A DNA stretch of 64,000 bases from CALBPI01 sp039027435 (GCA_039027435.1 JBCCKF010000001.1:186001-250000), one strand, 5' to 3'; positions 52,460-61,731 are shown, counted from the first letter of the stretch. Notes: generated by a model from the sequence alone, not told the origin. A program made the numbers and translations.

Positions 52460-54487
52460 TCAGCGACCGAGCAACGAGAGCGCCCTTTTCGCCACGTTAT
52501 CCACGCTGAATCCGTACTTTTCAAACAACTGTCCTGCCGGTGCCGATTCGCCGTAGCTCGTCATGCCGAGTACATCCCCCCGGTCACCCACGTACTTCCA
52601 CCAGCCATCAGGCGAACCCGCCTCTATTGCAAGGCGAGGCGTGCCCGGCGCACCGAGCACCGCGCCTCGATACGTTTCGTCCTGCGCATCGAACACCTCG
52701 GCGCACGGCATGGAAACCACTCGAACCGCGATGCCGTCTTCCGACAAACGCTGCGCCGCCGATAGCGCGAGTGCCACTTCAGAGCCGGTCGCAATCAACA
52801 CAAGTTCGGGCACCGCATCACCACCCTGTATGGCGTATCCGCCGCGAACCACGCCGGCGATCTGCTCTGCGCTGCGGCTGACAAACGGGAGGCCCTGACG
52901 CGTGAAAACGAGGGCACTGGGCGTCGAGGTTTGCTCCAGCGCGTGCTGCCACGCAATCAACGTCTCCAAAGTATCGCAAGGGCGCCACACGTTCAGGTTT
53001 GGCATCAGACGCAGACTGGCGACGTGCTCCACGGGCTGATGGGTCGGGCCATCTTCGCCGAGCCCGATCGAGTCGTGCGTGAAGACACAAATATTCGGAA
53101 TCTCCATCAAGGCCGCCATTCGGATGGCGTTGCGAGAATAGTCCGAGAAGGTCAGAAAGGTGCCGGTGTAAGCGCGCACGCCACCGTGCAGCAGCAACCC
53201 GTTGGCGATCGCGGTCATGCCGAACTCGCGAACACCGTAGTTGATGTAGTTGCCGCCCGGGTGGCTCGCGTCCAGCGTCGCGGAGTCACTATGGAATGTC
53301 AGGTTGGAACCGGTCAGGTCGGCCGACCCGCCAATCAGCTCCGGCAGCGCCGGCGCCAATGCGTTCAGCGCGGCGAGCGACGCCTTTCGGGTTGCCATGT
53401 CAGCCGCCGCGGTCTGCACCGCCTCGATGGCATCGACAACCACGCTCGTCCAGTTCTCGGGCAATGACTGTGCCATCCGGCGCTCGAATTCCTTGGCGAG
53501 CTCGGGGTATGCCGCAGCATAGGCGCCGAACCGGGTTTTCCACTCGGCCTCACGGGCGACACCGGCCTCCGTCTGGTTCCATGCCGACGCAATGTCATCG
53601 GGAATATGGAACGGCTCATGCGGCCAGCCGATCGCAGTGCGGGTTGCCGCGATTTCGTCGTCACCAAGTGGCGCTCCGTGCGTCGCTGCGGTGCCTTGCT
53701 TGTTCGGTGCGCCGGCGCCGATCGTGGTCTTGCAGATGATGAGACTCGGATGCGAGGCATCCGCTTCAGCTCGGCCTATGGCCTCAGCCAGCGCTTCCGG
53801 ATCGTGACCATCAACGCCAGCGATGACCTGCCAGCCATAAGCTTGAAAGCGCTTCTGCGTGTCATCCGTGAACCAGCCCTCGACATCACCGTCGATCGAG
53901 ATGCCGTTGTCGTCGTAGAGACAAATCAACTTGCCGAGTTTGAGGGTCCCGGCGAGCGAGCACGCTTCGTGGGAAATCCCTTCCATCAGGCAACCATCGC
54001 CCAGGAATACCCAGGTGCGGTGATCAACAATGTTGTGACCTTCCCGATTGAAGGTCGCCGCTAGCTGTTGCTCGGCAATCGCCATGCCGACGGCGTTCGT
54101 AATGCCTTGCCCCAACGGTCCGGTGGTCGTCTCAATACCGATATGCAAATCGCGCTCGGGGTGCCCGGCGGTGTGCGCGCCGAGTTGCCGGAAGTTGCGG
54201 ATTTGCTCCATCGGCAAGGGATAACCGGTCAGATGCAAGAGCGAGTACAGGAGCATCGAGCCGTGCCCATTCGACAGCACAAAGCGGTCACGGTCAGCCC
54301 ACTCGGGGTTGGCAGGATTGTGCTTGAGAAACTCGCGCCAGAGCACGGTGGCGATTTCCGCCATGCCCATAGGCGCCCCAGGATGCCCGGAGTTAGCCGC
54401 CTGCACGGCGTCCATCGAAAGCGCCCTGATCGCGTTGGCGAGCTCGCGTCTATCCAGAGCGCCCCCGCCCGGTGTCGTTGTTGTCAT
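52460..54487 (-). CDS. tkt: Transketolase
   Basis: Thiamine-diphosphate enzyme of the pentose-phosphate pathway. The 675 aa protein has the N-terminal ANAIRALSMDAVQAANSGHPGAPMGMA, the ThDP-binding GDG-x-N motif (LGDGCLMEGISHEA), and the second-half motif VFTHDSIGLGEDGPTHQPVEH. ATG 54487 is the likely start. First gene of a minus-strand run tkt-gap-pgk-pyk; divergent from metK. Could also serve carbon fixation but no Calvin-cycle genes are seen here. Confidence 0.96.
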   Translation of the reverse strand: MTTTTPGGGALDRRELANAIRALSMDAVQAANSGHPGAPMGMAEIATVLWREFLKHNPANPEWADRDRFVLSNGHGSMLLYSLLHLTGYPLPMEQIRNFRQLGAHTAGHPERDLHIGIETTTGPLGQGITNAVGMAIAEQQLAATFNREGHNIVDHRTWVFLGDGCLMEGISHEACSLAGTLKLGKLICLYDDNGISIDGDVEGWFTDDTQKRFQAYGWQVIAGVDGHDPEALAEAIGRAEADASHPSLIICKTTIGAGAPNKQGTAATHGAPLGDDEIAATRTAIGWPHEPFHIPDDIASAWNQTEAGVAREAEWKTRFGAYAAAYPELAKEFERRMAQSLPENWTSVVVDAIEAVQTAAADMATRKASLAALNALAPALPELIGGSADLTGSNLTFHSDSATLDASHPGGNYINYGVREFGMTAIANGLLLHGGVRAYTGTFLTFSDYSRNAIRMAALMEIPNICVFTHDSIGLGEDGPTHQPVEHVASLRLMPNLNVWRPCDTLETLIAWQHALEQTSTPSALVFTRQGLPFVSRSAEQIAGVVRGGYAIQGGDAVPELVLIATGSEVALALSAAQRLSEDGIAVRVVSMPCAEVFDAQDETYRGAVLGAPGTPRLAIEAGSPDGWWKYVGDRGDVLGMTSYGESAPAGQLFEKYGFSVDNVAKRALSLLGR

Positions 54488-54575
54488 GTTCTGTCCGGTC
54501 TGAGATAGCCGGCGCATTGTCGCGCGTTGTGCTTGACCGGGCAAGCCGTTGACGTCGCAGTCGGTTCTGCCAATT

Positions 54576-54583
54576 GCTATAAT
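54576..54583 (+). promoter_or_regulatory. Candidate extended -10 promoter of metK
   Basis: TGC-TATAAT (54575-54583) is a full extended -10 consensus, 66 bp before the metK ATG. A TTGACG at 54549-54554 is 23 bp away, too far for a normal -35. A perfect 14-bp palindrome GTCGGCG-CGCCGAC lies at 54594-54607 in the leader. Confidence 0.5.
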
Positions 54584-54648
54584 TCCGCGCTTTGTCGGCG
54601 CGCCGACCCACGCTCGTCATCCCGACGCGCAACTTGTGAAAAATATCC

Positions 54649-55815
54649 ATGCCAAACAGCTACTTATTTACCTCAGAATCCGTTTCTGAGGGACACCCGG
54701 ACAAGGTGTCCGATCAAATCTCGGATGCGATCCTCGATGCGATTCTCACCGAAGACACCCAGGCGCGGGTCGCTTGTGAAACGCTGGTGAAGACCGGTAT
54801 GGTGATCGTGGCCGGCGAAATCACCACTTCAGCGTGGGTGGATATCGAAGCGATCATTCGTGGGGTTGTTCTCGATATCGGCTACAACAGCTCGGATATG
54901 GGCTTCGATGGCCAGTCGTGTGCCGTCCTGAACGCCATCGGCAAACAGGCGGGCGAAATCGCGCAGGGCGTCGATCGCGGTGATCCGCGCGAACAAGGAG
55001 CGGGAGACCAGGGCCTGATGTTTGGCTACGCCTGCAATGAAACCGACTCACTGATGCCCGCACCGATCGACTACGCCCACCAGCTCGTGCGCAAACAGGC
55101 CGAGGTGCGCAAGGCAGGCACGTTGCCGTGGTTGCGCCCGGACGCAAAGAGTCAGGTCACGTTCCGCTACGAAGACAACAAGCCAGTAGCAATCGACGCG
55201 GTTGTGCTGTCCACGCAGCACGACCCGGACATCGACCAGAAGGACCTGCACGCTGCCGTGCGCGAGCACATCATCGCCCCGGTGCTACCCGAAAACTGGC
55301 TGAGCAGCGAGACCAAATACCACATCAACCCCACCGGCAGCTTTGTAACAGGCGGCCCGGTGGGTGACTGCGGTCTGACAGGACGCAAGATCATCGTTGA
55401 CACCTACGGTGGCATGGCACGCCACGGTGGTGGCGCTTTTTCCGGGAAAGATCCTTCAAAAGTTGATCGTTCTGCCGCTTACGCCTGCAGATACGTGGCG
55501 AAAAACCTGGTTGCGGCCGGACTCGCAGATCGCTGCGAAGTGCAGGTTTCCTATGCGATTGGGGTGGCCGAACCGACCTCGATCAGCGTCGAGACTTTCG
55601 GCACAGGTCAACTGAGCCCCGAAGCGCTGACGCGTCTGGTTCGGGAACACTTCGACCTGACGCCCTACGGCATTCTGACATCGCTCGATCTGATTCGACC
55701 GATCTACCGGCCGACCGCTGCCTACGGGCATTTCGGCCGCACCGACATTGACCTGAGCTGGGAACGCACCGACCAGGCAGAAACACTGAGACAAGCGGCC
55801 GAACGCGCTGCGTAA
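54649..55815 (+). CDS. metK: S-adenosylmethionine synthetase MetK
   Basis: Makes SAM from methionine and ATP. The 388 aa protein has the N-terminal FTSESVSEGHPDKVSDQISDAIL, the GAGDQGLMFGYAC loop, GGAFSGKDPSKVDRSAAYA and the C-terminal DLTPYGIL. Length equals E. coli (384). Followed by ahcY after 47 bp, too short for a SAH riboswitch, and none is seen upstream of metK. Confidence 0.98.
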   Translation: MPNSYLFTSESVSEGHPDKVSDQISDAILDAILTEDTQARVACETLVKTGMVIVAGEITTSAWVDIEAIIRGVVLDIGYNSSDMGFDGQSCAVLNAIGKQAGEIAQGVDRGDPREQGAGDQGLMFGYACNETDSLMPAPIDYAHQLVRKQAEVRKAGTLPWLRPDAKSQVTFRYEDNKPVAIDAVVLSTQHDPDIDQKDLHAAVREHIIAPVLPENWLSSETKYHINPTGSFVTGGPVGDCGLTGRKIIVDTYGGMARHGGGAFSGKDPSKVDRSAAYACRYVAKNLVAAGLADRCEVQVSYAIGVAEPTSISVETFGTGQLSPEALTRLVREHFDLTPYGILTSLDLIRPIYRPTAAYGHFGRTDIDLSWERTDQAETLRQAAERAA

Positions 55816-55862
55816 GCAGCGATCGCCACGCCACCATCGATTCATAAACTGAGGCATACGAC

Positions 55863-57176
55863 ATGAGCACATCAGCAACAGAGCTGACCACCAACGACTA
55901 CAAAGTCGCGGATATTGCAAAAGCCGAGTGGGGCCGCAAGGAAATCACGATCGCCGAAACTGAAATGCCGGGCTTGATGGCATTGCGCAAGGAATATGGC
56001 GAGGCGCAGCCGCTGAAAGGTGCACGAATTGCAGGCTGCCTGCACATGACGATCCAGACCGCGGTGCTCATCGAGACACTGACTGCACTCGGTGCCGATG
56101 TGCGTTGGTCGTCTTGCAACATTTTCTCGACCGAAGACCACGCGGCGGCTGCGATCGCGGCGAGCGGTGTTCCGGTGTTTGCCTGGAAGGGCGAAACCGA
56201 AGAGGAGTACTGGTGGTGCGTGGAGCAAACCATTCACGGACCGAATGGCTGGACGCCGAATATGATTCTGGATGACGGCGGCGACCTCACCGGACTCGTG
56301 CACGACAAATACCCCGAGTTGTTCGAAGACATACGCGGTATTTCCGAAGAAACCACCACCGGCGTAAAACGCCTTTACGAAATGGCGCGCGAGGGCAAGC
56401 TGGCCTGCCCGGCCATCAACGTCAACGACTCCGTCACCAAATCGAAGTTCGATAACCTCTACGGTTGTCGCGAATCTCTGGTCGATGGCATCAAACGCGC
56501 CACCGACGTCATGGTGGCCGGCAAGATCGCGGTGGTTTGCGGCTACGGCGATGTTGGTAAGGGTAGTGCGCAGAGTTTGCGCGGCCTCGGTGCGACCGTT
56601 TGGGTAACCGAGATCGATCCGATCTGTGCCTTGCAGGCGGCAATGGAAGGTTATCGCGTCGTGCGTCTGGACGAAGTGATCGAACAAGTCGACATACTGG
56701 TCACCGCAACGGGCAACTACAACGTAATCAGCGGTGCTTTGCTCGAGCGCTGCAAAGACCAGGCGATCGTTTGCAACATCGGCCACTTCGACAACGAAAT
56801 CGATGTGGCGCACCTGCGCCAGTTCGAGTGGGAGAACATCAAGCCCCAGGTTGATCATGTTGTGCTGCCCGACGGCCGCCGCATCATCCTGCTGGCAGAA
56901 GGTCGGCTGGTGAATCTCGGGTGCGCAACCGGACATCCGAGCTTTGTGATGTCCGCATCGTTCACCAACCAGGTGCTGGCTCAGATGGATCTCTGGAACG
57001 AAGGCGACAAGTACGAAAAAGAAGTCTATGTACTGCCGAAACACCTCGACGAGAAAGTCGCAGCGCTGCACCTCGAACGTATCGGTGCCAAGTTGACCAC
57101 GCTCACGAACGAACAAGCCGACTATTTCGGTGTCGACATTAGCGGGCCCTACAAGACCGAGTCTTACCGATACTGA
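55863..57176 (+). CDS. ahcY: Adenosylhomocysteinase AhcY
   Basis: Hydrolyses S-adenosylhomocysteine to adenosine and homocysteine, closing the SAM cycle with MetK. The 437 aa protein has the AGCLHMTIQTAVLIETL substrate region, NAD-binding VVCGYGDVGKGSAQSLRGLG, GNYNVISG, HFDNEID and the C-terminal YKTESYRY. AhcY rather than the Pfs/LuxS route means no AI-2 is made from this step. Preceded by GAGG. An intrinsic terminator follows. Confidence 0.97.
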   Translation: MSTSATELTTNDYKVADIAKAEWGRKEITIAETEMPGLMALRKEYGEAQPLKGARIAGCLHMTIQTAVLIETLTALGADVRWSSCNIFSTEDHAAAAIAASGVPVFAWKGETEEEYWWCVEQTIHGPNGWTPNMILDDGGDLTGLVHDKYPELFEDIRGISEETTTGVKRLYEMAREGKLACPAINVNDSVTKSKFDNLYGCRESLVDGIKRATDVMVAGKIAVVCGYGDVGKGSAQSLRGLGATVWVTEIDPICALQAAMEGYRVVRLDEVIEQVDILVTATGNYNVISGALLERCKDQAIVCNIGHFDNEIDVAHLRQFEWENIKPQVDHVVLPDGRRIILLAEGRLVNLGCATGHPSFVMSASFTNQVLAQMDLWNEGDKYEKEVYVLPKHLDEKVAALHLERIGAKLTTLTNEQADYFGVDISGPYKTESYRY

Positions 57177-57213
57177 GTATCCTCTGCTTGCCTTAAAGGG
57201 CAGTGCAGGTTTA

Positions 57214-57245
57214 CAAAGGCTCCTTCGGGAGCCTTTGTTGTTTTT
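57214..57245 (+). terminator. Rho-independent terminator after ahcY
   Basis: Perfect 10-bp stem CAAAGGCTCC (57214-57223) and GGAGCCTTTG (57228-57237) with a TTCG tetraloop, then a T-rich tail (TTGTTTTT). Textbook structure that ends metK-ahcY. Confidence 0.93.
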
Positions 57246-57255
57246 GGAGTTACAT

Positions 57256-58137
57256 ATGAAGAATTGGCTGTGCGCGACTACAGCACTCTTGTCACTCGGC
57301 GTCTCAACGACGGCAGGGGCTGACGAAGACGGACTGGTATGGGCGATCGAAGGTGAACAGAATACGGTCTACCTGGTCGGCTCCATCCACCTCTTGCGCC
57401 AGTCAGACTATCCGCTACCACCGAGCATCAACACCGCATACGAGGACGCCGAGCGCCTCTACATGGAGCTCGACATGGACGACCTCGACCAAATGTCGAT
57501 GGCACGAATTATGATGGAGGCAGGTCGTGTACCTCAGGGACAGAGCCTGACCAGTCTGCTCGGCGATGACTATGAGGCGGCCAGCGAGAAGGCTGCTTTG
57601 ATCAATCTGGATTTGAAACGACTGGACATGCTTCAGCCTTGGCTCGTTGCGATTACCGTCACGCAAATGGCCATGATGAGCGAGGGGTTCGATCCGATGG
57701 CAGGCGTCGAGATGCATATCACCCAGATGGCAACCGCCGACCAGAAACCGATCGAGGGACTTGAAACCATCGATGAACAAATCGGTGCACTATCCGGCAT
57801 GGAGATGGATGACCAGGTTGAATTCCTGCTCATGACACTTGAGGAAATGGACAAGATCTCCGAGGGCGTGGATTTGCTGGTCGGTGCGTGGCGGTCGGGC
57901 GACATCGACACCATGGTGAACGACCTTATTGCACCGATGAACGAGAACGAAGACGTCTACGACGCGATGCTGACCAACCGAAACAGCAACTGGATTCAAA
58001 CCATCGAAGCGCAGCTAGAGGGCGAGGACGACGTGATGATTCTGGTCGGCGCTGCGCACCTGGTCGGTGAGGACAGCGTCAACGCTATGCTGGAAAAGCG
58101 CGGTCACAAGCTGCGGCGCATCACGGCGGCACCGTAG
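57256..58137 (+). CDS. TraB/GumN-family protein, probably periplasmic
   Basis: The 293 aa product has a signal peptide (about 1-22, cleavage after GADA-like TAGAD) and the TraB/GumN domain: VGSIHLLRQSDYPLP near the N-terminus and ILVGAAHLVGEDSVNAML near the C-terminus with the conserved GAAHL. The family's histidines could bind metal; in some members protease-like roles have been proposed, unproven here. Very acidic and Met-rich in the middle. Function not known. It follows a terminator closely (10 bp). Confidence 0.82.
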   Translation: MKNWLCATTALLSLGVSTTAGADEDGLVWAIEGEQNTVYLVGSIHLLRQSDYPLPPSINTAYEDAERLYMELDMDDLDQMSMARIMMEAGRVPQGQSLTSLLGDDYEAASEKAALINLDLKRLDMLQPWLVAITVTQMAMMSEGFDPMAGVEMHITQMATADQKPIEGLETIDEQIGALSGMEMDDQVEFLLMTLEEMDKISEGVDLLVGAWRSGDIDTMVNDLIAPMNENEDVYDAMLTNRNSNWIQTIEAQLEGEDDVMILVGAAHLVGEDSVNAMLEKRGHKLRRITAAP

Positions 58138-58153
58138 CGCTGGATTTGACCGA

Positions 58154-58318
58154 TCAGATTTCGGTCATCTCAAAGTCTTCCTTGCCCGCACCGCAGTCTG
58201 GACAGCGCCATGACAGCGGGACGTCGTCCCAGCGCGTCCCGGGCTCAAGACCGGCGTCAGGATCGCCTTTCGCCTCATCGTAGATGTAACCGCAGATCAG
58301 ACACATATACGTTTTCAA
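58154..58318 (-). CDS. Rubredoxin
   Basis: Small iron electron carrier. The 54 aa product has both cysteine pairs, CLICG near the N-terminus and CPDCG near the C-terminus, with DPDAGLEPGTRWDDVP between them, typical of rubredoxin. The start must be the TTG at 58316-58318, with GGAG eight bases upstream, since all longer in-frame starts give unrelated sequence. Divergent from hemL. The partner reductase or oxidase is not in this window. Confidence 0.9.
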   Translation of the reverse strand: MKTYMCLICGYIYDEAKGDPDAGLEPGTRWDDVPLSWRCPDCGAGKEDFEMTEI

Positions 58319-58421
58319 GACAACATCTCCGGTCGCATCACCTGGGCGCGCAATGATACCAAGCGTGAGCGATAACGGTAGATGCACGATACAATATGGC
58401 CGGGGAACACGGAGCAAAGCA

Positions 58422-59705
58422 GTGACTGGCTTATTCGAACAAGCGAAACAATTTATTCCGGGCGGCGTGAACTCGCCCGTACGTGCATTTAACGGTGTCG
58501 GCGGCGAGCCACTATTTTTCAAGCGTGGAAAAGGCTCACGCGTGTGGACCGAAGACGGACGGGAACTGATCGATTACATCGGCTCATGGGGACCAATGAT
58601 TCTCGGCCACGCACATCCGGACGTCATTGCAGCCGTGCAGGAGACCGCGGAGAACGGCTTGAGTTTTGGCGCACCGTGCGCACTTGAGACGGCGCTCGCC
58701 AAGAAAGTCTGCAGCATGATGCCGTCGATCGAACTCGTTCGCATGGTCAGTTCCGGTACCGAAGCCACGATGAGCGCACTGCGTTTGGCACGTGGATTCA
58801 CGGGCAGAGAGACGATCGTCAAGTTCGAGGGGTGCTATCACGGGCACTCGGACTCACTATTGATTAAAGCCGGATCCGGCGCGCTCACACTGGGCGTGCC
58901 CAGCTCGCCAGGTGTGCCAAAAGCGCTTGCTGATCATACGTTGACCCTGACGTTCAACGACGCGCAGCAGGTTCGTGATCTGTTCGCAGACCGTGGTGAG
59001 GACATCGCCTGCATCATCGTTGAGCCCATCGCAGGCAATATGAACTTCATTCCTCCGAAGCCCGGGTTCCTCGAAACGTTGCGTGAGGTGTGTGACGAAT
59101 ACGGCAGCGTGCTCATTTTCGATGAGGTGATGACAGGTTTCCGTGTTGCGGCAGGCGGTGCCCAATCGGTCTACGGCGTGAAGCCAGACATGACGACGCT
59201 CGGGAAAGTGATCGGCGGTGGCATGCCGGCTGCCGCTTTCGGCGGCCGTCGCGACATCATGGAACACATTGCACCGGTGGGACCGGTCTATCAGGCGGGC
59301 ACGCTATCGGGCAACCCGGTTGCCATGGCGGCAGGACTCGCCACACTGGAGCGCGTCGATACGGACGGTTTCCATGATCGACTCCACCGCACGAGTGATC
59401 GCCTGCTTAGCGGCTTCAAGCAGGTAGCTGCCGACAATGGCATTCCGATGTGGACAGCAGCCCAGGGCGGCATGCTTGGGTTTGTCTTCACCGACCGACC
59501 CGAGGTTACCGGCTTCGACGACATCTGCGCCGCTGATATCGAGTACTTCAAGCAGTTCTTCCACGCGATGCTGGACCAGGGCGTGTACCTCGCGCCATCG
59601 GCATTCGAAGCAGGGTTTGTGTCTGCGGCTCACTCTGATGAGGATATCGATACCACGATCGAGCGCGCAGATACGGCGATGCGCAAACTGCGAAAGGCCG
59701 CCTGA
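58422..59705 (+). CDS. hemL: Glutamate-1-semialdehyde 2,1-aminomutase HemL
   Basis: PLP enzyme of the C5 pathway making 5-aminolevulinate for haem. The 427 aa protein starts with LFEQAKQFIPGGVNSPVRAF, has the PLP lysine in TLGKVIGGGMPAAAFGG and the C-terminal segment QGVYLAPSAFEAGFVS. GTG 58422 has GGAG eight bases upstream, which rules out the longer in-frame starts. Length equals E. coli (426). Confidence 0.97.
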   Translation: MTGLFEQAKQFIPGGVNSPVRAFNGVGGEPLFFKRGKGSRVWTEDGRELIDYIGSWGPMILGHAHPDVIAAVQETAENGLSFGAPCALETALAKKVCSMMPSIELVRMVSSGTEATMSALRLARGFTGRETIVKFEGCYHGHSDSLLIKAGSGALTLGVPSSPGVPKALADHTLTLTFNDAQQVRDLFADRGEDIACIIVEPIAGNMNFIPPKPGFLETLREVCDEYGSVLIFDEVMTGFRVAAGGAQSVYGVKPDMTTLGKVIGGGMPAAAFGGRRDIMEHIAPVGPVYQAGTLSGNPVAMAAGLATLERVDTDGFHDRLHRTSDRLLSGFKQVAADNGIPMWTAAQGGMLGFVFTDRPEVTGFDDICAADIEYFKQFFHAMLDQGVYLAPSAFEAGFVSAAHSDEDIDTTIERADTAMRKLRKAA

Positions 59706-59709
59706 GGCG

Positions 59710-60312
59710 TCAGTCCTCGTCGCGTGACGCTTGCTGGCGTGCCTGACTGAGGACAGCCTCGATAAATTCGAGACGTTCGATGGGCGTCGCCTCTTCCAGA
59801 CAATACTGTTTGCGAGCGACGCCGACAGGGAGAATCTCGCAGAAGCGATAGCCTACCCAGGTTGCATCTGTGAGTTGCCGCGGCAGGTCAGCATAAAGCT
59901 TGCCGAGGTCGTCGAGCACCGAGTCGAGAATACTGGCCAACTCCGAGAAGCGGTCAGGGAGCGGCTCGGTCTCAGCAGCGGGCAACGACTCAACCAGAGC
60001 TACACGCAGACCATCGGGCTCCATCCGCTCTTCGAGGATACGGAATCGAGTTTCACCGATGGCCGTAATTCCCAATAGTCCATCGCTACCCTGATAGAAA
60101 TCGGTAATGCGGGCGGTAGTGCCGATATCGTGAATTTCGGAAGGACCCACCTCGCGTCCGGCCCGAATTCCCACCACGCCGAAAACGCTACCCTCGCGCA
60201 TGCACTTGCCGATCATGTCGGTATATCGCGTTTCGAAAATTCGCAACGGTAGTGGGCCGCCAGGAAACAAGACGGTTCCGAGAGGAAAGAGTGGCACCTC
60301 AAACGCGCTCAT
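59710..60312 (-). CDS. Lon N-terminal substrate-binding domain protein
   Basis: A stand-alone version of the N-terminal (PUA-like) domain of Lon protease, without ATPase or protease domains. The 200 aa product shows PLFPLGTVLFPGGPLPLRIFETRYTDM at the N-terminus, the domain's signature, and a helical C-terminal part. Function is not established. Starts overlap the mpl stop by 4 bp (ATGA), so the two are co-translated. Converges on hemL. Confidence 0.88.
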   Translation of the reverse strand: MSAFEVPLFPLGTVLFPGGPLPLRIFETRYTDMIGKCMREGSVFGVVGIRAGREVGPSEIHDIGTTARITDFYQGSDGLLGITAIGETRFRILEERMEPDGLRVALVESLPAAETEPLPDRFSELASILDSVLDDLGKLYADLPRQLTDATWVGYRFCEILPVGVARKQYCLEEATPIERLEFIEAVLSQARQQASRDED

Positions 60313-61661
60313 GCAGCCTCCTCCCGAGACAGAATCTCCCTGAGACCACCCAACGCGCCATTGCTGAGCAGTACCACCGTGTCACCCGCTTTCGCCAGAC
60401 CTTTCAGGTGATCAGCAACGTGAGCGGCGTTGTCACAAAACAAAGTCTCTCCGGTCGCCGTTTCAAATGCACCAGCGACGTCCCATTCCAGCGGTGTGGT
60501 GGACAGCACGATCGTATGGTCGGCATGTTGGAATGCTGCTGCCAGCGTGTCTTTGTGAACCCCCGCCCGCATGGTGTTGGAACGCGGCTCGAAAACTGCA
60601 ATAACCCTGCCGGCAGTGTCTCCGGCCACCGTCGAAAGTGTTCCACGAATCGCTGTCGGGTGATGCGCGAAGTCGTCATACACAGTCGCGCCATTGATTA
60701 CCGTCAACGGCTCCAGCCGTCGTTTCACCCCATCGAAACTCGCAAGTCCATCTGCGACTTGCTCGAGTGTCAGCCCCGCGTGCAAGCATGCTGCGGTCGC
60801 AGCAGCAGCATTGGCGGCGTTGAACGCACCGCGCAAATTCCATGGTGTTGTCACAACCGCTTCGCCTGAACGGATCTGCAGTACACCGCCATCCTGAATC
60901 GTGGCGACGACATCCGCACCAGACGCCGCTATTGCACTCACCGACCGACGCGGTGACCAGCAACCCTGCGAGAGCACCGTCGCGACATTGTCATCGTGGT
61001 GGTGGTGAATCACCAAACCGTCACTCGGCACAATGCGCATCAATTGATGAAACTGCCACTGAATATCCTCAAGACTCGAGTAGATGTCGGCATGATCGAA
61101 CTCGAGATTGTTCAGAATCGCCACATCCGGACGGTAGTGTACGAACTTCGCACGCTTGTCGAAAAACGCGGTGTCATACTCGTCCGCCTCAACCACAAAG
61201 CAGGCGCCATCGCCAAGCGCGGCACTCGCCTTGAGTTGTGGCACAACTCCGCCGACCAGGAACCCCGGGGCAAGTCCGGCATGTTGCAGGGTCCACGCGA
61301 TCATCGCCGTTGTCGTCGTCTTGCCGTGCGTACCCGCAACGGCGATTGGCTTGCGACCCGCCAACACGTGCTCACCCAGCCACTGTGGCCCACTCGTGAA
61401 TGGCGATCTCGCTTTGAGTATCGCCTCCATCAATGGGTTTCCACGACTAACAACATTGCCAACCACAAAGAGGTCAGGCTGCAATTCGAGTTGCTCGGTG
61501 CCCCACCCTTCAATCAGCTCAATGCCGAGAGACTCGAGCTGAGTGCTCATCGGTGGATACACGTTCTGATCGCACCCGGTAACCCGGTGCCCCGCCTGCT
61601 GCGCCAGTGCGGCGATGCCCCCCATGAAGGTGCCACAAATGCCAAGTATGTGGATGTGCAT
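60309..61661 (-). CDS. mpl: UDP-MurNAc:L-Ala-gamma-D-Glu-meso-DAP ligase Mpl
   Basis: Recycling Mur ligase that attaches recovered tripeptide to UDP-MurNAc. The 450 aa protein begins MHIHILGICGTFMGGIAALA, distinct from MurC, has P-loop AVAGTHGKTTTTAMIAW, VVEADEYDTAFFDKRAKFVHYRP and DDFAHHPTAI. ATG 61661 gives the E. coli length (457); upstream in-frame residues do not fit. It pairs with MurC in this window but is a separate enzyme. Confidence 0.95.
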   Translation of the reverse strand: MHIHILGICGTFMGGIAALAQQAGHRVTGCDQNVYPPMSTQLESLGIELIEGWGTEQLELQPDLFVVGNVVSRGNPLMEAILKARSPFTSGPQWLGEHVLAGRKPIAVAGTHGKTTTTAMIAWTLQHAGLAPGFLVGGVVPQLKASAALGDGACFVVEADEYDTAFFDKRAKFVHYRPDVAILNNLEFDHADIYSSLEDIQWQFHQLMRIVPSDGLVIHHHHDDNVATVLSQGCWSPRRSVSAIAASGADVVATIQDGGVLQIRSGEAVVTTPWNLRGAFNAANAAAATAACLHAGLTLEQVADGLASFDGVKRRLEPLTVINGATVYDDFAHHPTAIRGTLSTVAGDTAGRVIAVFEPRSNTMRAGVHKDTLAAAFQHADHTIVLSTTPLEWDVAGAFETATGETLFCDNAAHVADHLKGLAKAGDTVVLLSNGALGGLREILSREEAA

Positions 61662-61731
61662 CTTAGATGTTGCAGCACGGAAGCCGCGCGATACTCCAAA
61701 AAAACCCTGCTGCTGCGACAGCTCTGCTACA

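Noticed and set aside
54549..54583. TTGACG ... TATAAT as a standard sigma70 promoter for metK
   Set aside because: The spacer is 23 bp, outside the working range; only the extended -10 is kept.
55816..55862. Possible SAH riboswitch upstream of ahcY
   Set aside because: Only 47 bp separate metK and ahcY, too short for the known SAH riboswitch fold, and the core sequences are missing.
55872..57116. A 414-codon open frame antisense to ahcY
   Set aside because: It mirrors the ahcY codon pattern exactly, matches no family I know, and ahcY itself is beyond doubt.
60309..61661. Second copy of murC
   Set aside because: The N-terminus HILGICGTFMGG and DDFAHHPTAI context fit Mpl, the recycling ligase, not MurC.
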